From: Atriophallophorus winterbourni | Lineage: Eukaryota; Platyhelminthes; Trematoda; Plagiorchiida; Microphallidae | Assembly: GCA_013407085.1 (NCBI GenBank) | Contig: JACCGJ010000189.1 | Span: 16,196 to 80,195, forward strand | Length of the DNA stretch: 64,000 nt | Direction of reading: 5' to 3' | Shown: positions 58,401-64,000 of the stretch, one piece after another | How positions within the stretch are numbered: the first letter of the stretch is position 1 | Layout of the letters: the number at the start of each line of letters is the position of its first letter | Translations under genes and position numbers: made by a program | The notes under the pieces: model-generated | What the model was told of the DNA's origin: nothing | Databases searched by the model: none | The model's input: the letters and a program-made list of their open reading frames with translations, nothing else

Positions 58401-61400
58401 TACGAAATCCCCGAATCAAGATAAACCACGTCTTTTAAAAATCACTTTCGCCAACGAAAAGGACATGGAAAATGTCCTACTAAATTCGTATTTGCTCCGA
58501 ACGCAAAGTGACCTACCCAACCGTATATATGCTGACGTACCTTGGTGGGAAAGGTCAAAAGCACCGAATAGGCGGGATCAAACAGCACCAAGGAGTATTA
58601 TTTTGCTTGACGTTCCAGAAAATTCGGGCGCCACAACGGGCTTCGAAAACAAAGAGCACGACCGTAAACAATGGTCATTTATAGCCGAAAATATCGGTTC
58701 CCAAAATTCTGTAGTTGTCGACACATACAGAATACCTCGTTCGCCGAACTATCACGGGAAAGGGGCAAATCCACTTAAGGTTACGTTTCTTTCAAGTAGC
58801 ATGGCGGATGATGTTCGAAGCAAGCTAAAAGTGAATAGAAACAGGTTACCTGAAAACGTTAGACTGTGCAACTCAAAAGCCGCTGTTCAGGTCCACCTGG
58901 AGCCTTTAATTACGCAATTATCCGAGACTGGTGCAAATTCGCCCGCGAAATTACTTCCAATTGCTTCAAAAAACGATCTCGGTCCGACGTCGACATCGTC
59001 GGACCAATAAATACAAATACTGACTCGGTGTTACATTCTAAAAACTCACTTAAATGCATCTATACCAATGCTCAAAGTTTGTTCAACAAATTGACTGAAC
59101 TGACCGAGCTGTGCAAACGATACACGCCAGACCTCGTTGCTGTTACTGAAACCTGGTTTCAATCCTGTATGACTGAAAGTGAACTCTCAATCCCCAACAT
59201 GATGCTAATACGGAACGATCGCCCAAGAAAAGGTGGTGGTGTGGCTTTATACTGTCACGAACGGCTTCAGTGCATGAAAATTCACGATCCAAACCTTGAT
59301 TTCGAAGATACCCTCTGGTGCAGTCTCACGAATGTGTCACAGGACGATTGCATTCTTGGAATCATATATCGCCCTCCAGCCTCGAATGATACTCAAAATG
59401 ACAGGTTATTACAAGCGCTAAATTACGCCGGAGAGAAGCGTAGCTCGCAATTACTACTCATGGGGGACTTCAATCTTCCTCATCTCTTTGCCAGATCCGA
59501 TCACCCTCTACACACATTTGATCACAAATTTCGTGAGGTGATCGACATGATTCCACTGCATAATCATGTGTTTGACTTTACTCATAGAAGAGGATCAGAG
59601 TTGCCATCCATTTTGGATCTAATCTTTACTTCAGAGAAAACAGCAGTTGAGGGTGTTGACTACATTGCGCCCCTCGGTCGGAGTGATCATCTGGTGCTCG
59701 CCTTTGAGTTTGTTTGCAGTGCTAGACGAGTTTGTGCGTCCGCCAAACAATTCAGAAAGATCGACTACGCTGGTCTACGTGGATCGCTTGGGCTAGTAAA
59801 TTGGCAAGAACTTGATCAGCACAACACCGAAACACAATGCAGTGAGCTCACGAAAATACTTCAGTCAAACATAGATCATAATTCGCGATTTGTTGATGAA
59901 CGACGGGCAAGTGACTTCCGATTTAAGCTTCGCAGTCGCACAAAAAATGGCTCGGGAAACGAAACTTTGCTTGGACTGAACACCGAAAACCAGAACTGAT
60001 GCCTCTTGGCAGCAATTTTCTAAAATTCGTAACAAAGTGAATGCTCTCGTCAAAGAGGACAAGCAATATTACCATCGCTCTCTGTCTTTGAAAATGGAAG
60101 AAAACCCTAAACTTCTCTATCGGATTGTCAATGCTCGGTCCAGTGTGAAACCAGGGGTGTTTCCTGTTATTTCTGAGAATGGATTAACAGTCACAGCAAA
60201 GGAAACGGCTGATACTCTCGCTCAATTTTATGCAAATGTGTTTAGCCCGATAACGGTTAGGGCGAATGAGAATTTACTGACATCGATTGTATCTCAACAA
60301 CTGAATGATATTGAGATTAATCCAGCGATTATACGAAGACACTTGTGTCGACTGAACCTTAGGAAATCTCCTGGAGCCGATGGAATAACACCAGCACTAC
60401 AAAAATCCTGTGACCAGCAGCTGTGTGAACCACTATGCCAATTGTTCCAACATTCCCTAACCGAAGGAATGGTTCCAACAGAGTGGAAGACAGGGGCAAT
60501 TTCACCGATTTATAAGGGTGGTATCCGTTCAGATCCCGCGAACTACCGTCCTGTCACCCGACTCCCCGTGATATCCAAAGTGATGGAGCGCATAGTGACG
60601 GAAAATATAGTTCATCACTTGGAATCACAAAATATACTATCTGTCGCCCAGCATGGGTTTCGTAAAGCTCGCTCATGCTTGACAAACTTGCTGACGGTAT
60701 TAAACGATTGGACCCAAACGGTTGACGCAGGAGACAGTGTGCACGCGTGCTATCTGGATATGTCGAAAGCTTTCGACAGAGTTGATCACTTCCTGTTGCT
60801 ACAAAAGCTGAAACAGATTGGTATTGACGGGCAGCTACTCGTATGGTTCGAAAGCTACCTCAATGGGCGCAAGGCAACCGTTCGAGTTAACGGGGTACAA
60901 TCACGAGCCATTAATACCTCCAGTGGTGTACCGCAAGGTTCCGTTCTCGGTCCAGTGCTTTTCTTAGTTTACATCAATGATTTACCTGAGACGCTCTCAT
61001 GCAAGGTAGTTCTTTTTGCGGATGATGTTAAACTTTGGATGCGAATAAAATCAACTGCAGACTGCGTAAAACTGCAAAGTGATTTAGATGCACTACACGA
61101 ATGGTCAGTTAGAAATAAACTGCCGTTCAATTTTCAAAAATGCAAGTTACTGCAAATCGGTAAGCCCTTTCAGTACGATTATCACTTTGGGCAAACGATT
61201 TTGAGCTGGACCGAATCGGAGAAGGATCTTGGAGTCTGGATATGTGGCAGCCTAAAGAACAGCGTGCATTGTAAGGTCATTTACAAGCGTGCTTCAAAGC
61301 TTCTAGGTATGCTTCGACGGATCTTCAGAACCTTTACGCCTGTAATGTTGCCAAGCATCATGAAGACCTACTTAATTCCTACAATGGAACATGCATCGCA

Positions 61401-63902
61401 AGCATGGACTCCGTGGATGAAAAAGGATATATTCTTGCTTGACAGGATATATCATCGTGCAACTAAACTCGTGCGTGGTTTTCGAGACCGTACATACGAG
61501 GAAAGGTTGAAAAAGCTAAAGCTCCCCACTCCCCTTCAACGTAGACTTCGAAGCGACGTTATCATTACATACAAAATATTGAATACTCCAGATCATCCAC
61601 TCAAACATTTGCCCAAATTCCGTGAGTCAGGAATTACACGTAGCCACCCAGCGGCACTACAAATTCCCCATTCCCGTACTAACTGTCGCCGTTATTTCTA
61701 TTCGGTATGCGTCTGTTTCCCGTGAAATGCCCTTCCCGAAGCAATTATAACCTCTCCCTGTATCAGAACATTCATTCGAAACTTGGACACTTATTTGTTA
61801 CATAACGATTTGACGATGCCTGTGTATTGACGCAGGGTAAGCATATTACTTGACTCCCGTGACATCGTATAATTGTTTTTTTATACCTCTTATTGAACGC
61901 ATATTTACTATGATATGGTAATTGTGAAGCTATATGCTTTTTGTAACCATAATATCTTGAATCTTGAATCTTGAATTCACTCTCCGAATGTCAAATACAT
62001 GATTCAAGTGAACGAAGAGTTGTGCGATGATAAATTGTCTCAAGGAGTTCAATATGATTTTGCAGCCATGCTCCTCATGTTCAATTGAATATTCCGTACC
62101 ATGTCGGGGTAAGGTGATTGGCATACCTTATAATTAACTTTGTGAAAATGGTTACCAAGCCTGAGGTGACCTGACACCCAGACACCGAGATCTGAATTCT
62201 GTGATGGACCAAATGGGATCACGAAGACCAAGCTCATGACCGTTCTCCCCGCTGCATTTAATTTTCACAGTTTACCTGTTTCTGTTTTTCTTGTCTTTCT
62301 TATATAGGTGAAAGTGTCTGCTTGTTTTCATAATATCTTGAAAATTTGAATGTAAAATTTTTGCGATTAGCCTTGAAATGGACATTTTCGATAATGCCCT
62401 GGTAAATCAGATCGGCAAATTCAGTACGAGTCCGGAGGATTGCATATACCTAGTTTAAGTGGGATAGTTTTATTTATCCTTTCAAATTTACATTATTTTC
62501 AAGGCTCCATGAATCTGATCTTACAGTCGCCATTGGATGACGGCAAACAGCCAGAAACCGGTAGTACTGTGTAAGTGCGGACGATGTAAGCAACACATTA
62601 CCTAGATCATTTCCCTTGATTTACCTATTTGCTAAACCCGAAAAAGATGAAACATTTCGTGAACTCGAGAGGTTAGTTGTCTTTCGTTTTTCTTCCATAT
62701 ACTCATAGGTCCACCCATAAAAATATCGGTAGCTCATTTGGATAACATGTAATTTTGTTCAAATAATGCAAATGCTCAACCTCGTTCAATCCTTAATAAA
62801 CTTCGTCTTCCGTTTTCAATTCACGTGAAACCTTCAATCATATATCACACAAGCCTATGTTCTTGGGACTCCTTTCAAATCTACATGCATTTCACAGACA
62901 CCACGGGATCCGTGTTCCACCTCCGACAGTCACTGCTCCCCTTACCCATGTATGCGTAACCCGAGCAACAAACTGAAGGGTTACACATGCGCATGCCCGC
63001 CCGGGACTCGTAGTCACAGTTACAAGAACCCGGAATGTGTGAATATTGATGAGTGCAAAGAACTAACCTATCCTTGTTTAAATGGCGGGGAATGTGTCGA
63101 TTTGGACATGACAGATGCAGAAGTGGCGGTACATTCGACGGATCCCATTGGTTACAGGTGCGTGAATGTGTGCAGTGTTAGATCTCGGTAGATGGTTGTC
63201 TATGATTTCATTGAGTATCCCCATGTAAAGCAATATTGAATTTTTTTAATATTCGCAAATATGTTGACCTTTCAGATAGGAGCATGTACTATTATTATTA
63301 GTTATTCACTGCATTGCAACGATATCCTGTGATCCTCGCTACTGGAAATATGCCAAGTTTATCCCACGTAAGCCAAGCAATATGGCTAGAGAATATCTAA
63401 GCGAGTGACTAAAACGATGCATTTTCAAGATTCAAGAATTTCATAGCCCTCAATATCGAACTCCATAATGGATTATATTTTGTAAGGGGAATCTTTCGAG
63501 ATTCAAAATATTCAATCAAGTTTAGTGGACGAATTCGAAGATATTCGTTTGATTACCATGAAACACGTTGCTATTTTGATCAGTAGGGGAAGAAAGTTAG
63601 AGTATTTAACATGTGTCATTGCACAATCTTGCAGGTGCATTTGTCGTCACGGCTATCTCGGCACTAGATGTGAAATCATTCCCACCAATCTGATTTGGTC
63701 TGACTGGAGCGCGTGGTCTGAATGTTCCGCCACGTGTGGTTGGGGTGTGTACAGCCGTCGACGTACTTGTCCGGTGACGCAGCGCTGCTTGGGTCCCGAA
63801 ACTGAAACAAGCCGTTGTCTGGGGTCAGTGTTTGAGTGTACTCAAACCGCTGAGGATAAGGAAACACCGATGGCGGTGGCTGGTTCAATGATGGTTCGAG
63901 AA
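42419..63902 (+). CDS. Gene B: paralogue of gene A, EGF/TSP1 protein, 6 exons seen, 3' end missing
   Basis: Exons at 42419-42756, 49588-49799, 52353-52597, 54617-54725, 62898-63157 and 63635-63902, all with GT/AG junctions and the same phases as gene A. Exons 3-6 have exactly the same lengths as in gene A (245, 109, 260, 268). The domain order is the same: signal peptide, N-terminal region, Cys-rich module, EGF modules, TSP1. The transmembrane exon should follow the GTAAGT donor at 63903, beyond the end of the window or not yet reached. Exon 2 contains a 22-bp tandem duplication that shifts the frame: either a real lesion, which would make B a pseudogene, or an assembly error, since a gap lies about 150 bases upstream. 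Everything after it is open and conserved, which argues for a functional gene or a very recent break. Confidence 0.82.
42757..44085. other. Intron 1 of gene B, first part: no recognisable feature
   Basis: No coding exon or repeat is recognised. Open frames near 43284-43558 and 43564-43806 have no domain signature. Confidence 0.35.
44090..44345 (-). mobile_element. RTE-like LINE linker fragment
   Basis: The minus strand reads SDWFEAKASEMSTVFDEKRS, then LLRADRNKFQQTAADYW. The DWF-x-E-x...EKR pattern resembles the segment between endonuclease and reverse transcriptase in RTE-like elements. It is short, without catalytic motifs, and a tentative call. Confidence 0.4.
44375..46690 (-). mobile_element. 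CR1-like LINE, family a relative, ORF2 almost entirely deleted
   Basis: The minus strand has a 5' UTR (46346-46690, matching the family-a 5' UTR), ORF1 from 46345 (MTKSRIITQLNRPVE), the zinc finger in two frames (LCAKCLYPVSNDSALVKC; DIHVHVACDE; SVCYFCIDC), the RRM-like parts (RLLRVTLKCEADIENILL; RIYPDVPWWERKG; PLRITFLTTDMAEFV) and the ORF1 end (MSETHSRLGAVDSS). Directly after this come the last ~40 codons of a CR1 ORF2 (VNATTIDVFKSKLDAYIKQN) and a 3' UTR ending in TTGATTC-like units near 44380. All of the endonuclease and reverse transcriptase is gone. A family-d 3' end is inserted in ORF1 at 44906-45065. Confidence 0.85.
44906..45065 (-). mobile_element. CR1-like LINE 3' end (family d) nested in the ORF1 above
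   Basis: The reverse complement has the family-d 3' UTR (CCATCCGACCCGATGTACAT, GTGGGTCTTG) and a TATGAATAAA-type tail. It splits the ORF1 reading frame between the GVPENTTEASG region and VVITDTFRVPF, so it inserted after the host element. Confidence 0.75.
46770..46965 (+). repeat. Hammerhead-satellite fragment with a palindrome
   Basis: A short palindrome (46787-46832) centres on TTACACACCACAAGGGATAG, with CATCCCCATCCC on one side and GGATGTGAG on the other. It is followed by TTTGGTCATCCATAAGCGCC, GAACATCGTGGTTCG, GAACCCTATATAACAG and GGCATACAAGTATAACC, as near 3.4 and 51.2 kb. Confidence 0.65.
46966..47890. other. No recognisable feature
   Basis: Part of intron 1 of gene B. Nothing is recognised. 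Confidence 0.35.
47895..48170 (+). mobile_element. CR1-like LINE C-terminal fragment, decayed
   Basis: The plus strand reads KIHHKATKMLNGLHKPPFEQ, RLSGLELSYLD, and after stops SLTLQIPHSHMNLRRKFY and VCVCF. These match the end of the CR1 reverse transcriptase (family a type) at low identity with several stops. Confidence 0.6.
48431..49430. other. Assembly gap (1,000 N)
   Basis: Exactly 1,000 N. The round number suggests an estimated or default gap size. The gap lies in intron 1 of gene B. Confidence 0.99.
49431..49463. repeat. ATA-repeat microsatellite at the gap edge
   Basis: About eleven ATA units directly at the right edge of the gap. The gap was probably caused by this simple repeat. Confidence 0.9.
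49588..49799 (+). CDS. Gene B exon 2, carrying a 22-bp tandem duplication
   Basis: The acceptor TTATTTTCAG ends at 49587 and the donor GAG|GTAGGA is at 49799/49800. It reads VCYPGVTKTYEDLFYEFTM up to the duplication. A 22-base segment beginning TTACATGAAGGAC occurs twice in a row within 49654-49697. The second copy resumes the conserved sequence in another frame (KDFSDSVRSKF, YAIMDFLLNLCKCLQKE). As printed, the incoming frame reaches a TAG inside the second copy. Without the extra 22 bases the exon would be 190 bp, one codon shorter than gene A exon 2. Confidence 0.8.
49800..50439. other. Intron 2 of gene B, first part: no recognisable feature
   Basis: A weak open frame at 50116-50418 has no domain signature. 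Nothing else is recognised. Confidence 0.3.
50440..50640 (-). mobile_element. RTE-like LINE C-terminal fragment
   Basis: The minus strand reads THTK-less decayed sequence, then WLPQGKRKRGRPKETWRRTL and ERELHAQGFT. The GKRKRGRPKETWRRT block is the end of the reverse transcriptase in many RTE-like elements. About 60 codons remain. Confidence 0.6.
50641..51170. other. No recognisable feature
   Basis: Part of intron 2 of gene B. Nothing is recognised. Confidence 0.3.
51175..51345 (+). repeat. Hammerhead-satellite fragment
   Basis: GTGAGCAACACATCACTTTG, CTAAGCGCCTTGAGTGC, ACATCGTGGTTCGTTG and GGCATACAAGTATAAC are shared with the copy at 46.8 kb. It is preceded by an inverted CACATCCCCATCCC. Confidence 0.6.
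51540..51800 (-). repeat. Interspersed repeat X, copy 4
   Basis: The reverse complement shares CATGTGCGTAATAA, TTTCTCTTGTGTTGTGGG, GTGGTTGAACG and a GTTGACCTCAGG block with the copies at 17.5, 23.2 and 26.2 kb. Confidence 0.45.
51801..52352. other. Intron 2 of gene B, end: no gene
   Basis: A short satellite trace (GGGATGTGAGCACCATAATA, near 51838) is present. Otherwise nothing is recognised before the exon 3 acceptor. Confidence 0.35.
52353..52597 (+). CDS. Gene B exon 3: Cys-rich module
   Basis: The acceptor CATTCTTTTCAG ends at 52352 and the donor CGA|GTTAGT is at 52597/52598. It reads NLFCPNPCFNSKACSHIP, YSTGECYPIPDES, GKLGSVYNWNYRCGC and HRCNILPKICKQN. The Cys positions largely match gene A exon 3. 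The exon is 245 bp, the same as in A. An NMT sequon is present. Confidence 0.87.
52598..53188. other. Intron 3 of gene B, first part: no recognisable feature
   Basis: Nothing is recognised. Confidence 0.3.
53189..54240 (-). mobile_element. CR1-like LINE 3' fragment, family a
   Basis: The minus strand reads, in more than one frame, FRKCKMFQVGKHIPFSYILG, then FERFPLNLWSKILNTYIHPV, VDYTVQAWTSWVEKDISL, RLGLCTFERRHIRADLIL and SRLNCRRNFYVVGVC. The 3' UTR has CATAAATCTTGAATCTTGAA. It is 5'-truncated in the FADD region near 54230. It is in intron 3 of gene B, antisense. Confidence 0.85.
54617..54725 (+). CDS. Gene B exon 4: EGF-like module
   Basis: The acceptor AATAAAG ends at 54616 (a weak polypyrimidine tract) and the donor GAA|GTGAGT is at 54725/54726. 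It reads CYNGGTCEPISNALENSSEM and RHRCHCLPAWQGPMCE, an EGF pattern aligned with gene A exon 4. The first codon is split (Asp) exactly as in A. An NSS sequon is present. This exon is too short to appear as a long open frame and was found by its match to gene A. Confidence 0.85.
55010..55190 (+). pseudogene. Penelope-like GIY-YIG fragment in the foldback centre
   Basis: The plus strand reads LAEHMLDTGHSVDLDNV, then after a frameshift LHAEAVEITKAG, and VNKVDGADIS. These blocks align with VEHVLDTGHSFDLDNV and LHAESVEIAKAG near 13.1 kb. Two frame breaks and stops are present. Confidence 0.7.
55415..55456 (+). ncRNA. Hammerhead-like motif in the right foldback arm
   Basis: CTGACGA is at 55420-55426. 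Stem II GCTTCTG/CAGAAGC (55428-55434, 55439-55445) is seven perfect pairs with a TGTT loop, and GAAA is at 55446-55449. TTGGT (55415-55419) can pair with ACCAA after GTT. Two features depart from the classic core: one extra A (55427) before stem II, and almost no stem III. It is mirrored in the left arm on the minus strand. Confidence 0.5.
55503..56999. other. Intron 4 of gene B: no recognisable feature
   Basis: A degenerate satellite trace (CACACCGGCTTCGTGTTG, near 55933) is present. No gene or other repeat is recognised. Confidence 0.35.
57000..57110 (-). mobile_element. CR1-like LINE 3' tail, family a
   Basis: The reverse complement has TATCCTATGGTGTTGTACAA, CTTTTTATACCATACATTC and TTGCATCTTGAA. 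Only the 3' end of an insertion. Confidence 0.6.
57592..59010 (+). CDS. CR1-like ORF1 protein with PHD-like zinc finger (family e)
   Basis: 472 residues, start ATG at 57592. Residues about 17-75 have CKICNKG, CFGCLSKIHVNC and CYICTSC: the Cys4-His-Cys3 PHD-type pattern. A coiled-coil-like stretch follows (about 85-120, LEPRLEILENNYRIIEERL). The C-terminal half has two RRM-like units (RLLKITFANEKDMENVLL, PLKVTFLSSSMADDV) and the shared block RIYADVPWWER. It probably binds the element RNA. The stop TAA is at 59008-59010, inside the start of ORF2. Confidence 0.88.
   Translation: MTRRLTPKTQTKKAARDVCKICNKGVSARSHVVKCFGCLSKIHVNCDKALTEEVASIINNVDFPSVCYICTSCRSKQSSDNPHNAAYEARLEPRLEILENNYRIIEERLKTLLMDKIAPAIQPEADDAQDNKKQSELHQSTELLKKVNNVPSIPDSGVTSKELQVNASHSSKLTFAQMVTKGDKCLALELSPKPQAKEEVQSKTVPYHREQKNSIKRIKNLSVICTNIPESEVTLFQERQKHDRENWFVVCNRIGLDSIHPVSVSRITRHTKSPNQDKPRLLKITFANEKDMENVLLNSYLLRTQSDLPNRIYADVPWWERSKAPNRRDQTAPRSIILLDVPENSGATTGFENKEHDRKQWSFIAENIGSQNSVVVDTYRIPRSPNYHGKGANPLKVTFLSSSMADDVRSKLKVNRNRLPENVRLCNSKAAVQVHLEPLITQLSETGANSPAKLLPIASKNDLGPTSTSSDQ
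58866..61830 (+). pseudogene. CR1-like ORF2 endonuclease-reverse transcriptase (family e), lightly broken
   Basis: The endonuclease (58866-59999 frame) has VTETWF, LLLMGDFNLPHL and GRSDHLVLAFEF. The reverse transcriptase (60001-61722 frame) has LRKSPGADGITP, GFRKARSCLTNLL, YLDMSKAFDRVDH, SGVPQGSVLGPVLFL and VVLFADDVKLW, so all catalytic residues are kept. Two one-base losses between 59945 and 60000, one in an A-run, separate the frames. A TGA at 61723-61725 stands where related copies have a Trp codon (VCVCF-x-W-N-S-L-P); the frame stays open after it to the natural stop at 61828-61830. Few lesions mean a young copy. ORF2 overlaps the end of ORF1. Confidence 0.88.
62000..62240 (-). mobile_element. 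CR1-like LINE fragment, decayed
   Basis: The minus strand reads NSDLGVWVSGHLRLGNHFHK, the DLGVWVSG block of CR1 reverse transcriptases, and little else. A tail-like TTGAAAATTTGAA occurs on the plus strand near 62338. Confidence 0.5.
62495..62615 (+). repeat. Hammerhead-satellite fragment
   Basis: GATCTTACAGTCGCC, GGATGACGGCAAACAGCC and GAAACCGGTAGTACTG keep stem II, GAAA and stem III; CTGATGA is TGGATGA. GTAAGCAACACATTACC follows, as in other copies. Confidence 0.6.
62898..63157 (+). CDS. Gene B exon 5: two EGF-like modules
   Basis: The acceptor CATTTCACAG ends at 62897 and the donor CAG|GTGCGT is at 63157/63158. It reads TPRDPCSTSDSHCSPYPC, KGYTCACPPGTRSHS, CVNIDECKELTYPCLNGGEC and DPIGYR. 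The VNIDEC start is a calcium-binding EGF signature. It is 260 bp, as in gene A. Confidence 0.88.
63158..63634. other. Intron 5 of gene B
   Basis: It runs from the GTGCGT donor to the CTTGCAG acceptor. A short CR1-tail-like TCAAGATTCAAGAATTTCAT lies near 63425. Nothing else is recognised. Confidence 0.6.
63635..63902 (+). CDS. Gene B exon 6: end of EGF and thrombospondin type-1 repeat
   Basis: The acceptor CAATCTTGCAG ends at 63634 and the donor GAA|GTAAGT is at 63902/63903. It reads CICRHGYLGTRCE, then IWSDWSAWSECSATCGWG, RRRTCPVTQRC and SRCLGSVFEC. The WxxWxxC-S-x-T-C-G core and six Cys are typical of TSP1. It is 268 bp, as in gene A. Confidence 0.9.
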
Positions 63903-64000
63903 GTAAGTGAGTGAGGCGTATGGTTAACTTGTTGAATTCTTTTAGCCGGTTAATGCAATACTATCACATGAGCGTATAATGTGAGTTTGTGGATATCAAT

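Larger units (their letters stand above)
57240..61975 (+). mobile_element. Near full-length CR1-like non-LTR retrotransposon, family e
   Basis: A 5' UTR (about 57240-57591; start approximate), ORF1 (57592-59010), ORF2 (58866-61830, overlapping ORF1 in another frame), a 3' UTR with GAAGCTATATGCTTTTTG, and a tail of three TTGAATC-like units (61950-61972). The layout is the same as that of the family-a element, but the sequence differs throughout. ORF1 is open; ORF2 has two frameshifts and one nonsense codon. It is in intron 4 of gene B, sense orientation. Confidence 0.9.

Noticed and set aside
1..64000. CRISPR arrays or bacterial operons
   Set aside because: No spacer-repeat arrays are present; introns, LINEs and SINEs show nuclear animal DNA.

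Overview
This is a stretch of a metazoan nuclear genome: genes split by long introns with GT/AG junctions, about 1 kb of N's as an assembly gap, low coding density and heavy retrotransposon load. The mix of CR1-type and RTE-type LINEs, Penelope-like remnants, a MULE, and above all a tRNA-derived SINE carrying a hammerhead ribozyme (a class known from schistosomes as Sm-alpha) points to a flatworm, most likely a digenean trematode. The species cannot be named from the sequence.

Host genes. At the left edge one exon (730-1613, +) encodes immunoglobulin-like domains. The rest of the window is dominated by two paralogous genes arranged head to head. Gene A (minus strand, exons from 41129 down to 24279) is complete: seven exons that join without a frame break into 551 codons, giving signal peptide, a conserved N-terminal region I do not recognise, a Cys-rich region, EGF-like modules, one thrombospondin type-1 repeat, one transmembrane helix and a short basic tail. 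Gene B (plus strand, 42419 or 42467 to beyond the right edge) has six of the corresponding exons, with the same phases and almost the same exon lengths; its transmembrane exon must lie outside. The start codons are about 1.3 kb apart. Gene B carries a 22-bp tandem duplication in exon 2 that breaks the frame.

Mobile DNA. Introns and flanks hold at least four or five CR1-like families that differ in sequence and 3' tail, including a copy with both ORFs open (6001-11045, -) and a nearly full-length copy with a few lesions (about 57240-61975, +), plus many 3' fragments. RTE-like fragments lie near 15.1-16.4, 32.0, 39.5-40.1, 44.1-44.3 and 50.4-50.6 kb. A MULE with 26-bp perfect terminal inverted repeats lies at 34677-36083 and a probable cut-and-paste element at 15039-17185. 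Penelope-like GIY-YIG fragments lie near 13.1 and 55.1 kb, the latter inside a 230-bp-armed foldback.

Self-cleaving RNA signature. Hammerhead-type cores occur in several repeat classes: a canonical one in a tRNA-derived SINE (2122-2166), canonical to near-canonical ones in a 226-231-bp tandem satellite (21.6-22.0 and 25.4-25.8 kb) and its dispersed relatives, and hammerhead-like ones in Penelope-associated repeats, one of which lies between genes A and B. These are read directly from sequence complementarity; activity is inferred.

Stretches of more than 300 bases with nothing recognisable are listed as 'other'. Small exons of further genes could be missed because no expression data or homology search was available.
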